From the NCBI RefSeq assembly GCF_947498175.1, contig NZ_CANMJB010000003.1:124001-188000 (forward strand): DNA of 64,000 nucleotides, given 5' to 3'. Made by a program: the position numbers and the translations under genes. Under the pieces are notes generated by a model that was not told the origin of the DNA, ran no database searches, and saw only the letters and a list, made by a program, of their open reading frames with translations. This DNA is from an uncultured Algimonas sp. (GTDB lineage Bacteria; Pseudomonadota; Alphaproteobacteria; Caulobacterales; Maricaulaceae). This document shows, in pieces, positions 9,344-19,369 of the stretch. Each line of letters opens with the position of its first letter. Positions within the stretch are counted from its first letter, which is position 1.

Positions 9344-10393
9344 ATGGAACTTCGCAAACTCGGCACGACCGATATCGACGTGACCTCGATCTGCCTCGGC
9401 ACCATGACCTGGGGCCAGCAGAACAGTGAAGACGAGGCGCATGACCAGCTCGACTACGCCGTCTCCGAGCGCGGCGTGAACTTCATCGACACGGCGGAAA
9501 TGTATCCCGTGCCGGGCAAGCGCGAGACGCAAGGCCGCACGGAAGACTATATCGGCAGCTGGCTGGCCGCGCGGGGCAAGCGCGACGATGTCGTGCTGGC
9601 CACCAAGGTCGTGGGCCGCTCCGGCATGGTCTGGACCCGTGACGACCAGGTCGAGCAATGCCGCCACACGCGCGAGCAGATCGACATGGCGGTGGAGCAA
9701 TCCTTACGCCGCCTGCGGACCGATTACATCGATCTGTACCAATTGCACTGGCCCGACCGGGACCTCCCCGCCTTCGGCATGCACAGCTATGACGATTACG
9801 ATGCGGACGACATGGTGCCGCTGCTGGAGATTCTGGAAACATTGCAGCGCCATGTCGATGCCGGCCGCATCCGCCATGTCGGCCTGTCCAACGAATCCGC
9901 CTGGGGCACGATGAAGTTCGTGGCCCTGGCCGAGGCGCACGGCCTGCCGCGGATGCAGTCCAACCAGTGCGTCTATTCGCTGATCGCGCGGCGGTTCGAC
10001 TATGACCGCGCAGAGGTGGCCATGCGGGAAAAGGTCGGCCTGCTCGCCTACTCCCCGTTGGCCATGGGCGTGCTGACGGGCAAGTATGACGATGGGACGG
10101 CGCCCGAAGGCTCGCGCGGCGCGCTGTTCGACGGCTTCATGTCCAACTATATGAAGCACGAGGAGAGCTGGCTCGACGCGAACGCGACGGCGCGCAAGCT
10201 CGGCCTGACGCCGACCCAGTTCGCGTTGAAGTTCGTGGAAAGCCGGGACTTCGTCACCTCCAACATCATCGGTGCGACATCCATCGAGCAGCTGTCGGAA
10301 AACATCGACGCGCACGCGATCGACTGGACGGACGAGATGGAGCGCGAGGCCGACCGGCTGCACAGGACCTATCGCTGCCCGCTCGGACGGTAG
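9344..10393 (+). CDS. aldo/keto reductase (Tas-like)
   Basis: 349 residues. NADPH-dependent (alpha/beta)8 barrel oxidoreductase. Visible features are ICLGTMTWGQQNSEDEA, the catalytic region NFIDTAEMYPVP (D and Y), VLATKVVG (K), LYQLHWPDR (H), and the cofactor motif near SNIIGATSIEQL. The pattern fits the E. coli Tas subgroup. I preferred the ATG of MELRKLGTTDI over an upstream TTG. The substrate is unknown. The next gene, thpR, follows after 10 bp, so the two are probably co-transcribed. Confidence 0.93.
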   Translation: MELRKLGTTDIDVTSICLGTMTWGQQNSEDEAHDQLDYAVSERGVNFIDTAEMYPVPGKRETQGRTEDYIGSWLAARGKRDDVVLATKVVGRSGMVWTRDDQVEQCRHTREQIDMAVEQSLRRLRTDYIDLYQLHWPDRDLPAFGMHSYDDYDADDMVPLLEILETLQRHVDAGRIRHVGLSNESAWGTMKFVALAEAHGLPRMQSNQCVYSLIARRFDYDRAEVAMREKVGLLAYSPLAMGVLTGKYDDGTAPEGSRGALFDGFMSNYMKHEESWLDANATARKLGLTPTQFALKFVESRDFVTSNIIGATSIEQLSENIDAHAIDWTDEMEREADRLHRTYRCPLGR

Positions 10394-10403
10394 CGGGGCG
10401 CCG

Positions 10404-10946
10404 ATGATCCTGTTCGCCGCCATCCGGCCGCCTTCGGGTGTCATCCGGGCCGTCACCCGGATGCAGAAAGGCGTGCCCGGCGCTCGCTGGAGCGCGCCTG
10501 AGAAGCTGCACGTCACGGTCGGCTATTTTGGCGAGGTGAGCGAGACGCTGGCCGAGGAGCTGGACGCGGAACTGGCGCGGCGGCCCTTGCCGTCGATGGA
10601 GCTGACCTTGCGCGGCATGAGCCATTTTGGCCGCGCCGAACCGCACCAGATCCATCTGAAGGTCGATCCCGACCCGGCGCTGACCAGGCTGCACAATCAC
10701 TGCAAGCGCGTGGCGCGCGAACTGCGCATTCCGATGGAGCGCCGCGATTTCCGCCCGCATCTGACGCTGGCCTATCTCAAGCCCTATCCGGATCTGGAAA
10801 GGATCGCGGAGTATGAGCGCAAGCATGCCGACACGATGGTCGGACCCTTCCTGGTCGATCAGTTCGGGCTCTATTCCAGCTGGCGGCAGACGCGCGGTCC
10901 GAACCGGTACGATCTGGAAGCGACCTATCCGCTGGTTGGCGCTTGA
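10404..10946 (+). CDS. thpR: RNA 2',3'-cyclic phosphodiesterase
   Basis: 180 residues. Member of the 2H phosphoesterase superfamily: both HxT/S motifs are present, HVTVGYFG near residue 35 and HLTLAYLK near residue 118. The family opens 2',3'-cyclic phosphate RNA ends; older names are LigT or 2'-5' RNA ligase. The start is the ATG of MILFAAIRPP, ten bases after the aldo/keto reductase stop. Confidence 0.92.
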   Translation: MILFAAIRPPSGVIRAVTRMQKGVPGARWSAPEKLHVTVGYFGEVSETLAEELDAELARRPLPSMELTLRGMSHFGRAEPHQIHLKVDPDPALTRLHNHCKRVARELRIPMERRDFRPHLTLAYLKPYPDLERIAEYERKHADTMVGPFLVDQFGLYSSWRQTRGPNRYDLEATYPLVGA

Positions 10947-11015
10947 GCGCTCCCGCGCGGGCCGCGTCCACCTGAGGCCCAAGGTCCCGCATTCGAACCG
11001 GGGTGAGTCCGCGCG

Positions 11016-12230
11016 CTAGCCCGGCGTCAGCTTCAGCAACCGGCCCTCATTGTCTTCCAGCACGTAGAGCGCGCCGTCCGGACCCTGTTCCACTTCGCGG
11101 ATGCGCTGGCCCCATTCGAACCGTTCGGCTTCGGTCGCGATGGTCTCGCGCCGGTCCGTCTTGGACGGGCTGCCGCCGACATTGTCGATCTTGTCCTTGT
11201 CGAACACGACGCGGACCAGCGCCTGGCTCGACAGGCCGCCGATGAAGCCGTCGCCGGTGAAGTTGGGGAAGAGGTCGCCGTCATAGATCACGAAACCGGC
11301 GGGGCTGATCGCCGGGTCCCACCAGGTGGCGGGATTTTCGAAGACGGGATTGGACGTGTGGTCCGGGATCTCCGTGCCGGAATAGTGATCCCCGTTGGAG
11401 ACGACCGGATAGCCGTAATTCTCCGAGCGGACGATCAGGTTCAACTCGTCGCCATGCGCCGGACCCATTTCGTGGACCCAAAGGCGGCCGTCCGCATCGA
11501 AATCGATGCCGAGCGGGTTGCGATGGCCGAGCGACCAGATCTGGTTCGTGACGCCGGCCTGTCCGTAGAACGGATTGTCTTCCGGTGCGGAGCCGTCCTT
11601 GGCCACCCGGATCATCTTGCCGAGATTCATGTCCATGTTCTGCGACGGGGTGAATTTCTGCCGCTCGCCCGAAGTGATGAACAGATAGCCCCCGCCGCCT
11701 TCGGCGTTATCGGGCGAAATCGCCAGACGATGGCCGTAATGGCCGTTGCCGGTCACTTTGGGGAATTGCCGCCAGATCACCTCGCGGTCCGCCAACGATC
11801 CGCCGTTCGAGGTCAGGTTCAGCGTGGCCCGCTCCACGGCGGCGCCGGACAGGTCGTCATCGTCGGCGTCGCGTTCGACATAGGACAGATAGACGGTGTT
11901 GTTGTCCGAGAAATCCGGATCGACGATGATGTCGCCCAGGCCGCCCTGGTTGCGTTCCGTGACTTCGGGGACGTTATCGATGCGCCCGATCTTGGCCCCC
12001 TTGTCGCTGAGCAGCCACATCGTCCCCGCTTTTTCCGTCACCAGCGCGCGGCCGTCCGGCAGGAACGTCATCGCCCACGCTCCGTCGAAGGTCGCCAGTT
12101 CCTCCATCTGGATCGTCGTGCCGGACGTGCCGGTGACGGATGTCTGGGCCATTGCCCCGTCCGGAAGCGCAAGGAGCGGCAAGGCGAATGCGGCGGCGGA
12201 CAGGAGGGCGAGGCGGAACGGTCGGGTCAT
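11016..12230 (-). CDS. PQQ-dependent soluble aldose sugar dehydrogenase (YliI/GdhB-like)
   Basis: 404 residues with a Sec signal peptide (hydrophobic core LALLSAAAFALPLLA, cleavage near AMAQ), so it is periplasmic. The six-bladed beta-propeller shows LATFDGAWAMTFLPDGRALV, the catalytic-site stretch NGHYGHRLAISPD, LGHRNPLGIDFD and WVHEMGPAHGDELN, all typical of soluble glucose/aldose dehydrogenases. It would oxidise sugars with PQQ and pass electrons to the respiratory chain. No PQQ synthesis genes are in the window. Confidence 0.92.
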   Translation of the reverse strand: MTRPFRLALLSAAAFALPLLALPDGAMAQTSVTGTSGTTIQMEELATFDGAWAMTFLPDGRALVTEKAGTMWLLSDKGAKIGRIDNVPEVTERNQGGLGDIIVDPDFSDNNTVYLSYVERDADDDDLSGAAVERATLNLTSNGGSLADREVIWRQFPKVTGNGHYGHRLAISPDNAEGGGGYLFITSGERQKFTPSQNMDMNLGKMIRVAKDGSAPEDNPFYGQAGVTNQIWSLGHRNPLGIDFDADGRLWVHEMGPAHGDELNLIVRSENYGYPVVSNGDHYSGTEIPDHTSNPVFENPATWWDPAISPAGFVIYDGDLFPNFTGDGFIGGLSSQALVRVVFDKDKIDNVGGSPSKTDRRETIATEAERFEWGQRIREVEQGPDGALYVLEDNEGRLLKLTPG

Positions 12231-12338
12231 GGTGGTCTCCGAAACAAACGGATGAAGGTTGCCTTGTTGTTACGCCGCATCCGGCCTTTCGTTCAACCGG
12301 TCGCGCGGATTTTCACCGAAGCGTGATGGACGGCCATG

Positions 12339-12362
12339 AAAAAAGCCCCGCCGAAGCGGGGC
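12339..12362 (-). terminator. intrinsic terminator for the TonB-dependent receptor
   Basis: Read leftwards: GCCCCGC, a 4-nt loop (TTCG), GCGGGGC, then six T. It lies about 50 bp beyond the stop codon of the receptor gene. A UUCG tetraloop on a GC stem makes a strong terminator. Confidence 0.85.
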
Positions 12363-12377
12363 TTGAACGCGCGACCC

Positions 12378-12413
12378 ATGGGCCGGGTCACGGGCCGGGT
12401 CATGGGCCGGGTC
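12378..12413. repeat. three tandem 12-bp repeats at the receptor stop codon
   Basis: ATGGGCCGGGTC, ACGGGCCGGGTC and ATGGGCCGGGTC follow each other without a gap. The third copy overlaps the TGA of the leftward TonB-dependent receptor gene, so repeat expansion could have occurred without altering the protein. Confidence 0.8.
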
Positions 12414-14745
12414 AGCCTTCTATGTTGAGCTCGATGCCGAACACCTTGCCCTTCTTCAGCGGGCTGAACGTGCCGAATTGCGGATTGTCCGCGAACGGCA
12501 CGGGCTGTCCCGTCTGGCGCGGATACTGGCCGCCATAAGGGGCGGCGAATGTGCCGGGCAATTGCGTGTCGCCGCCGACCTGGACTTCGTCCAGCAGGTT
12601 GCGGCCAAAGGCAGAGATGGAGATGCGCTGGCCGTTGCGGTTCTCGATCGAATAGGTCAGCGACGCATCGAGGCGGTCGAGCGCCTGGACCCAGCCGAGA
12701 TTGCTGTCCGTGTAGGCGAAGCGGTCGCGATGCTGGAAATTGCCGCGCATGGTGACGAGGCCGCGCTCGCCCGTCGGAACGTCGACGATGCCGCCAAAGC
12801 CGTATGTGGCTTCCGGGACGCGGGGCAGGTCGAGCGCCAGATCGGCGGCGGAGACGACGCCGTCGCCCGAAATGTCGGCGCGGACATCGTCATATTCGGC
12901 GTCGATGACGCCCAGATTGCCGGTCAGGGTGAACATGTCCGACAGGGTGAAGCGCCCGTCGACCTCGAAGCCGAGAATGGAGGCGTCCGCCGTGTTGATG
13001 ATGTTCTGAAGCACGCCTGCGGCCGGATCCGAGACATTCACTTCGCGCTGCATGTCGCTGATATCCGTATAGAAGCCGGCGGCGTTCACATTGACGCGGC
13101 GGTCGTCGGATGTCCATTTGGTGCCGAGCTCGAACGCATCCACCTCTTCCTCATCGAACGAGAACTGCCCGCCATTGGCCGCGACCTGCGCCAGGAAGAC
13201 CGGAACGTTGGTGATGCGGAAATTGTATCCGCCCGACCGGAAGCCCTTTGTGTAAGTGGCATAGGCCTGCCAGTCATCGTCGAAGAAATATTGCGCCCCG
13301 AGCTTGGGCGTCCAGTTCGACCAGCTGTCGTCATCCGTGTAGCCGTTGGGCGCGCCGGTGAAGTTCAGCCCGTCGAACGGGCAGGTTCCCGCCACGATGG
13401 AGCAAGGTGCCAGGCGCGGCTGGACATAGGTGATGCCGGCGTCCTTTTCCTCGTCCGAATAGCGCAGACCCGCCGTCAGAATGAAATTGTCTGCAATCGC
13501 GTAATCGACATTGACGAAGGCGCCCAGCACCTGGTGGCTCTGCTGGCCGCCGCCATAGAAGGTCGGCGGGGCGCCCGCGCCGGCAAAGCGGAACAGGAAG
13601 CGGACTTCGTCATAGGCGACGTCCTGGTCGAACCAGTACAGGCCCGTCGTGACTTCGGCGGCGCCGAACGTGCCGTTGTAGCGCAGTTCGTTGGAGAATT
13701 GCTCCTGTTCGAATTGCGTCGTGGAGTGGAAGACGTCGAACGGCGAGGAATCGATGTCCCCGAGCGTGTTGGCGTCCAGTTGGCGATAGCCGAAGATGTT
13801 GGTGATCTGGCCGTTGCCGAAGGCGACATCCCAATCGGCGCGGATTGTGCCGTTATACACCCTGTTGCGATAGGAGCCCGGCTCGTCGATCGAGAAATCG
13901 AAACTGTCGCGCTCGAACAGTCCGCGGTTCTGCGCCGCCGGTCCGTCGCCGTCGGAATCGAAATATTCGCCCTTGGCGTTCAGCGTGAAATCGGGCGTGA
14001 CCCTCCATTCCAGACCGCCGCGCAGGATATAGGTCTGCGCCTTGCCGTGGTTGGATCCGTCGAAGCCATTGCGGAAATAACCGTCATCCTTGTTGTAATA
14101 GGCGGCGATCTTGCCGTTCAGCTTGCCGGCGACAATCGGGCCCGTGAGCGTTCCCATGGCATAGGTGCTGGGGCCGCCCCGGTCCCCGTCCAGCGGGCTT
14201 TCGACCGCGAAACGCGCCCGGTAGCGCATTTCGTCCGTCGGATTGGTCGTGTTGATCAGGACCGCGCCGCCCGTCGTGTTGCGGCCGAACAGCAGCCCTT
14301 GCGGTCCGCGCAGCACCTCGACCGATTCCAGATCGAAGATGTCGAACACGACGCCGGTGTTCACGCCCAGATAGACGCCGTCCTGGAAGACGCCGACGGT
14401 CGGATCGATCGAAGGGATCGAACTGTTCACGCCCAGGCCGCGGATCGAGAAGTTGGCCGTGCCGCGCGACGTGCCGATATCGTCGAGCGTGACGTTGGGC
14501 GCCGCAAAAGCGAGTTGTTCGAGATCGCGCACCTTGAGCGCTTCGAGCGTGTCCGCGCTCAGCGCGGTGACGGCGACCGGAACGTCCTGGACGGTTTCGA
14601 CATCGGCGCTCTTGGTCGCCGTCGTGACGACCTCGTCCATGAAGACGTCGCTGCTGGACGTCCGGTCCTGCGCGAAGGCGGATGACGCGCCGAGCGCCAT
14701 GATGAGGGCGAGCGCGCTGGCGCGGCCGGCAAATGAACCTGTCAT
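12412..14745 (-). CDS. TonB-dependent outer-membrane receptor
   Basis: 777 residues from MTGSFAGRASALAL, a signal peptide ending SAFAQ, with GGGAGA upstream of the ATG. A short segment with DEVVTTATKSA (TonB-box-like) precedes the plug domain (VPVAVTALSADTLEAL, SIRGLGVN, VEVLRGPQGLLFGRNTTGGA), followed by a 22-strand-type barrel. Similar receptors in this group import siderophores, vitamin B12 or oligosaccharides; the substrate is not visible. There is no local transporter operon, and the neighbours are divergently placed. Confidence 0.94.
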   Translation of the reverse strand: MTGSFAGRASALALIMALGASSAFAQDRTSSSDVFMDEVVTTATKSADVETVQDVPVAVTALSADTLEALKVRDLEQLAFAAPNVTLDDIGTSRGTANFSIRGLGVNSSIPSIDPTVGVFQDGVYLGVNTGVVFDIFDLESVEVLRGPQGLLFGRNTTGGAVLINTTNPTDEMRYRARFAVESPLDGDRGGPSTYAMGTLTGPIVAGKLNGKIAAYYNKDDGYFRNGFDGSNHGKAQTYILRGGLEWRVTPDFTLNAKGEYFDSDGDGPAAQNRGLFERDSFDFSIDEPGSYRNRVYNGTIRADWDVAFGNGQITNIFGYRQLDANTLGDIDSSPFDVFHSTTQFEQEQFSNELRYNGTFGAAEVTTGLYWFDQDVAYDEVRFLFRFAGAGAPPTFYGGGQQSHQVLGAFVNVDYAIADNFILTAGLRYSDEEKDAGITYVQPRLAPCSIVAGTCPFDGLNFTGAPNGYTDDDSWSNWTPKLGAQYFFDDDWQAYATYTKGFRSGGYNFRITNVPVFLAQVAANGGQFSFDEEEVDAFELGTKWTSDDRRVNVNAAGFYTDISDMQREVNVSDPAAGVLQNIINTADASILGFEVDGRFTLSDMFTLTGNLGVIDAEYDDVRADISGDGVVSAADLALDLPRVPEATYGFGGIVDVPTGERGLVTMRGNFQHRDRFAYTDSNLGWVQALDRLDASLTYSIENRNGQRISISAFGRNLLDEVQVGGDTQLPGTFAAPYGGQYPRQTGQPVPFADNPQFGTFSPLKKGKVFGIELNIEG

Positions 14746-15201
14746 GATTGTCTCCCGAACTGTCTTATTGATTGATCGCTTACTAAGGCTTGGCCGAACC
14801 GTCCGGCCAGTGCCATTGCGCCGCAACCGCCTCGTTTCGCCCGCTTTTCCGTCTCGCGTTGCCAAAATGGCACAGTTTCGCCGCCGCGCGGGGTTAACAG
14901 ATCAATCGGTGGAGGTCAGTCGTTGACATCCGGTTAACGGCGAACGGCTTTCCCTTGAAATGGAGCCGCATCTGCGCCAGACGGTTTTCATCGCGAAGGG
15001 AAGCGTCCTCGTCCACCAAGCAGAGACGGCCAACTTCACAACATCGCGAGGGGAAGCGTCCGAAAGACCGCACCCGGGACCCTACCCGCGGGCGGCGCAC
15101 CGGACGGCCAACTTCAGACATGCACGCCGCGCGTTCGCCCGGCCGAACTGAGGGAGACCCGGCCCGAAACATTTTTGCCCAAGGGTCGGGGCCACTAGAC
15201 A
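14746..15201. other. 456-bp divergent intergenic region between receptor and hppA
   Basis: No convincing gene. It should hold promoters for both flanking genes. A TTGACA at 14923 points towards hppA but has no good -10 at the right distance. Two pairs of direct repeats occur: GGGAAGCGTCC at 14998 and 15051, and GACGGCCAACTTCA at 15025 and 15103. The repeats suggest a duplicated regulatory or mobile segment, but no function is evident. Confidence 0.6.
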
Positions 15202-17337
15202 ATGACACTCTACATCATCATCGGCGCGGCATTGCTCGCCGTGCTTTACGGGATCGTGACCCGCGCCAGCCTGATGAAGGCCAGCACCGGCAACGAACGC
15301 ATGAACGAGATCGCCGGCGCGATCCAGGAAGGCGCGAAAGCCTATCTGAACAAGCAGTACAAGACGATCGCCGTCGTCGGCGTGTTCGTGACCGTCATCC
15401 TCTTCGCCCTCTTTTGGGGCTCCAGCGGCTTCATCGCGCCGCTCGGCTTCGTCATCGGCGCGGTCCTGTCGGGCATCGCCGGCTATGTCGGCATGCTGGT
15501 GTCCGTGCAGGCGAACGTCCGCACGACCGAAGCCTCGCGCGGCTCGCTGGGCGCGGGCCTGAACATCGCCTTCAAGGCGGGCGCCATCACGGGCATGCTC
15601 GTGGCCGGTCTCGCCCTGCTGGGTCTGGCCGTCTACTACATGGTCCTGACGGGCCCGATGGGCGCGGACGCGCGCGGCGTCATCGACGGGCTGGTCAGCC
15701 TTAGCCTCGGTGCGTCGCTGATCTCGGTCTTCGCGCGCCTCGGCGGCGGCATCTTCACCAAGGGGGCGGATGTCGGCGGCGATCTGGTCGGCAAGGTCGA
15801 AGCGGGCATTCCCGAAGACGACCCGCGCAACCCGGCCACCATCGCGGACAATGTCGGCGACAATGTCGGCGACTGCGCCGGCATGGCGGCCGACCTGTTC
15901 GAGACCTATGTCGTGACCATCGCGGCCACCATGGTTCTGGGCTCGATCCTGTTCGCGGGCGTGGGCGTTCTGGCGCTCTACCCGATGGCGATCGGGGCGG
16001 CCTGCATCGTGACCTCGATCATCGGGACCTATTTCGTGCGGCTGTCGTCCGGCTCGACCAACGTCATGGGCGCGCTCTATAAGGGGCTGATCGCGACGGG
16101 CGTGCTGTCCATCGCCGCCATCGCCGGTGTCACGGTCTTCGTGCTCGGCGGGTTCGGCGAGGTCGTGGGGACGGAGACGTTCGACCGCAACGGCGACATC
16201 GTCGGCGCGGCCTTTTCCGGCATGGACCTGTTCTGGTGCGCCGTCGTCGGCCTGGTCATCACCGGCCTGATCGTGATGATCACCGAATATTATACCGGCA
16301 CCAAATACCGTCCGGTCCGGTCGGTCGCGGCCGCGTCCGAATCCGGTCACGGCACGAACGTGATCGCCGGCCTGGCCGTGTCGATGGAAGCCACCGCCGT
16401 TCCGGCGCTGATCATCGTCGCGGGCATAATCATCACCTTCAGCCTGGCGGGCCTGTACGGCATCGCCATCGCGGTGACGGCCATGCTCGGCGTGGCCGGC
16501 ATGATCGTCGCGCTCGACGCGTTCGGTCCCGTGACGGACAATGCCGGTGGGATCGCCGAAATGGCCAATCTGGACCCGGACGTGCGCAAGACGACCGATG
16601 CGCTGGACGCCGTGGGCAACACGACCAAGGCCGTGACCAAGGGCTATGCCATCGGCTCGGCCGGTCTCGGGGCGCTGGTGCTGTTCGCCGCCTACTATCA
16701 GGACATCCTGTATTTCAGCGCGCAGCCCGGCAATCCGCTGTCCGGCGTGAGCGTCGATTTCAGCCTGACCAATCCCTACGTCATCGTCGGATTGTTCATC
16801 GGCGGCCTGCTGCCCTATCTGTTCGGAGCATGGGCGATGCAGTCGGTCGGCCGCGCGGCCGGTGCGATCGTCGAGGAGGTACGCCGCCAGTTCAAGTCGG
16901 ATCCGGGCATCATGGCAGGCACGTCGCGACCCGATTACGCCCGGGCCGTCGACCTGCTGACGGGCGCGGCGATCAAGGAAATGATCAAGCCGTCGCTCTT
17001 GCCGATCCTGGCGCCGATCGTGCTCTATTTCGCGATCTACTTCATCGCCGGGACCGAACAGGCGCTGGCCTCGCTCGGGGCGATGCTGATGGGCGTGATC
17101 GTGACCGGTCTGTTCCTGGCGCTCTCCATGACCGCCGGCGGCGGCGCGTGGGACAATGCCAAGAAGTATATCGAGGACGGCCATCACGGCGGCAAGGGCA
17201 GCGAAGCCCACAAGGCGTCCGTCACCGGCGACACGGTCGGCGATCCCTACAAGGACACGGCCGGCCCGGCGGTGAACCCGATGATCAAGATCACCAACAT
17301 CATCGCGCTCCTGCTGCTGGCGGTTGTGGCGCACTGA
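15202..17337 (+). CDS. hppA: K+-independent proton-translocating membrane pyrophosphatase
   Basis: 711 residues with about 16 membrane helices. It couples hydrolysis of pyrophosphate to proton export across the inner membrane. Substrate loops are present: [40 protein letters not shown] and [16 protein letters not shown]. The stretch [10 protein letters not shown] has Lys and Thr at the positions that define potassium-independent H+-PPases; K+-dependent forms have Ala there. The C-terminus ends LLLLAVVAH. It is monocistronic with a strong terminator. Confidence 0.97.
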   Translation: MTLYIIIGAALLAVLYGIVTRASLMKASTGNERMNEIAGAIQEGAKAYLNKQYKTIAVVGVFVTVILFALFWGSSGFIAPLGFVIGAVLSGIAGYVGMLVSVQANVRTTEASRGSLGAGLNIAFKAGAITGMLVAGLALLGLAVYYMVLTGPMGADARGVIDGLVSLSLGASLISVFARLGGGIFTKGADVGGDLVGKVEAGIPEDDPRNPATIADNVGDNVGDCAGMAADLFETYVVTIAATMVLGSILFAGVGVLALYPMAIGAACIVTSIIGTYFVRLSSGSTNVMGALYKGLIATGVLSIAAIAGVTVFVLGGFGEVVGTETFDRNGDIVGAAFSGMDLFWCAVVGLVITGLIVMITEYYTGTKYRPVRSVAAASESGHGTNVIAGLAVSMEATAVPALIIVAGIIITFSLAGLYGIAIAVTAMLGVAGMIVALDAFGPVTDNAGGIAEMANLDPDVRKTTDALDAVGNTTKAVTKGYAIGSAGLGALVLFAAYYQDILYFSAQPGNPLSGVSVDFSLTNPYVIVGLFIGGLLPYLFGAWAMQSVGRAAGAIVEEVRRQFKSDPGIMAGTSRPDYARAVDLLTGAAIKEMIKPSLLPILAPIVLYFAIYFIAGTEQALASLGAMLMGVIVTGLFLALSMTAGGGAWDNAKKYIEDGHHGGKGSEAHKASVTGDTVGDPYKDTAGPAVNPMIKITNIIALLLLAVVAH

Positions 17338-17361
17338 GCCGCCCGGAGCTGAGCTTTGCGA

Positions 17362-17386
17362 GGCCGCCCCGGACGGGGCGGCCTTT
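17362..17386 (+). terminator. intrinsic terminator of hppA
   Basis: A near-perfect GGCCGCCCC/GGGGCGGCC hairpin with a very small loop, followed by a short run of T, starts 24 bp after the hppA stop. Confidence 0.8.
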
Positions 17387-17447
17387 TGCTTGTCTCGCAC
17401 CCGGCTTGCGGGCATTGCAACGTCATGCAGCCTTCGAAGGACAAGAC

Positions 17448-18362
17448 ATGATCCGCCCTCTTCACGCCGCCCTTTTGGCGCTCCTGATCAGCATCCCTGC
17501 CAATGCGGCCGATGCGCCGTTCGACCTCGCCGATCTCGACGAGGCTACGCTGCGCGACGAACCGGTCATGTTCTCCGTTACGGATGCGGATTCCGAAGTG
17601 ATCCTGTTCGGGACCTTCCACCTCCTGCTGCCGGACACGCAATGGCAGTCGCAGGCTCTGACCGACGCCATCGCGCGGGCCGACGAAGCCTGGTTCGAAC
17701 TGCCCAAGGACGCGCAGAACGATCCGGACCTGCAGCGGATCACGATGGAACTGGGTGCCGCCGACGCGCCCCTCTCCAGTCTGCTGGACGACAAGACGCG
17801 CGCCAAACTCGCACATGAGGCTGAAAAGCTCGGCATGAGCGTGGGAATGCTCGACCAGTTGCAGCCTTGGCTCGCCGCGATCACCCTGCCGATCATGCAG
17901 ATGGTGGGCGCGGGCTTCGACCCGGCGGCCGGAGCCGAGGCCGTTCTGGAACCGCGTGTGGAAAAGCTGGAACGACGCGCCTTCGAGACCGCCGAACAAC
18001 AGCTGCGCATCCTGGCCGGCATGGACCAGCAGACGCAGATCGAGATGCTGGAATGGACGCTGGACGAGCTGGACGGCGGCGTCGTCGCCATGACCCGGAT
18101 GGCCGAAAGCTGGGCGCACGGACGGGTCGACATGCTCGAAGACGACGTAGTCCTCGAAGCCAAGCGTCTCATCCCCGACATGTATGACGCCATGTTCACC
18201 CGGCGCAACGCGGCCTGGGCGGACCGGCTCGACCAGGAGCTGCAAGGCGCGGGCGTGGATTTCGTCGCCGTCGGCGCCGGTCACCTGCTCGGCCCGGACA
18301 GCGTCCCCGTCATGCTGGCCGACAAGGGCTACGACGTGCGCGTGCTGACGACCCGCGACTGA
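17448..18362 (+). CDS. TraB/GumN family protein, exported
   Basis: 304 residues with a signal peptide (LHAALLALLISIPANAAD). TraB/GumN signatures are VILFGTFHLL near the N-terminus, the paired acidic residues in DEAWFELPKD, and VAVGAGHLLGPDSV near the C-terminus. The family shares a fold with Tiki metalloproteases; the GTFH and GAGH histidines would be the metal or active-site residues. Role in bacteria is unknown. A GAAGGA lies upstream of the ATG. Confidence 0.9.
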   Translation: MIRPLHAALLALLISIPANAADAPFDLADLDEATLRDEPVMFSVTDADSEVILFGTFHLLLPDTQWQSQALTDAIARADEAWFELPKDAQNDPDLQRITMELGAADAPLSSLLDDKTRAKLAHEAEKLGMSVGMLDQLQPWLAAITLPIMQMVGAGFDPAAGAEAVLEPRVEKLERRAFETAEQQLRILAGMDQQTQIEMLEWTLDELDGGVVAMTRMAESWAHGRVDMLEDDVVLEAKRLIPDMYDAMFTRRNAAWADRLDQELQGAGVDFVAVGAGHLLGPDSVPVMLADKGYDVRVLTTRD

Positions 18363-18506
18363 CAGTCTCCAGCTCCGCACCGGTCGCCGGGTCCGCCGCG
18401 AGCCCGATGATAGAAGTCATCGACACCGTCGCATTGTTGCGACTGCCGGCCTGATCGCAGCGCGTGTCGAAATCCGCAAAAGGCCGTCTTTCCAAGGCCG
18501 CTTTTT

Positions 18507-19270
18507 CTATCCGGGGGACCGCGTCGCAACAGCACGGTTGTCTTCCTGACCGACTTGGACGGAAGAGGGGAAGGTGGCTGAGTCCGCTAGAATCGTCATG
18601 GTCTCTCCACTCTGGATCGATATGTCGTCCTCGAACCTCGCATTGGTGCCGTCGGCATACCAGATCACCATCCGGTCCAGATCATCCGCATTGACGATGG
18701 AATTCTCGAACGTGCCGAACGTCGCCTTGTCCTCGCCGAACGAAAACTCCACGAACGTCATGGACGGGCTGCCATCTTCCGTTGCGGGCAGTACGGCTTC
18801 TCCGGAATCCTCCATCAGATAGACCATCCGGCCGCGCGATGAACTCGTCGCGCGTGATCGTGCCCGAAGCATCCAGATCGAGCACCTGCATGATGCTGTT
18901 CGGACCATCCCCGGAAACCTGCGGCAGATCGAGTTCGGCCAAGCTCAACTCGCCGTTCCCATCGATGTCGCGCGCCGCGAAGACCGCCGCATCGTCGAGA
19001 GTGCGCTCCCGCATGAAAGCCGCGTAGAACAGTCCGAACACCACGACGAAAATCGCAGCGAACATGGCTGCCCTGGTGCCCCGCCGCCGGGAGGCGCTGC
19101 GCCAAGCGCTCGACAGCACGTCGCGTATAGCCGTGAATGAACCGTCTCATCGCCGAGGACGGCGTGTCGCCCTGGCTGTCGCAGGCCTCCATGAAGCTCT
19201 GCTTTTCTGCAAAGCCCAGACGGACTTCGAACCGTTCGCTTTTCTTTTCCGGGGTGGGGTCCGTCTTCAT
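18507..19270 (-). pseudogene. EF-hand membrane protein gene broken by two apparent 2-nt deletions
   Basis: Three leftward frames join into one sensible protein. Frame one starts at an ATG with GGAGG 5 bases upstream and encodes a cytoplasmic segment (RFEVRLGFAEKQSFMEACDS, reminiscent of small DNA-binding or RHH-like N-termini). Frame two carries a membrane helix (FAAIFVVVFGLFYAAFM) and two EF-hand loops, DIDGNGELSLAE and DLDASGTITRDE. Frame three holds the C-terminal domain (MTFVEFSFGEDKATFG). Switches are needed near 19123 and 18830. Each would be repaired by restoring a CG pair in a CGCG run. Either a real pseudogene or two sequencing/assembly errors. Confidence 0.65.
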
Positions 19271-19369
19271 CACTGCCTCCTTGCGTCTTTGCTGGAAAAG
19301 AGCCGTAAAACCGGGTGCCGGTAAAGCGCGAACCTGTCCGGACACGCCTTTTCTCATGACCGGACGGCC

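Noticed and set aside
12478..14685. Very long rightward open frame opposite the TonB-dependent receptor
   Set aside because: It is the antisense of a clear receptor gene; its sequence has no recognisable domain and is rich in Arg/Val/Asp, as expected from high-GC antisense.
15082..17415. Long leftward open frame opposite hppA
   Set aside because: Antisense of the pyrophosphatase; His/Asp/Arg-rich with no protein features.
18466..18506. Terminator made of GGCC repeats
   Set aside because: Only a 4-bp self-complementary core with bulges; too weak to call.
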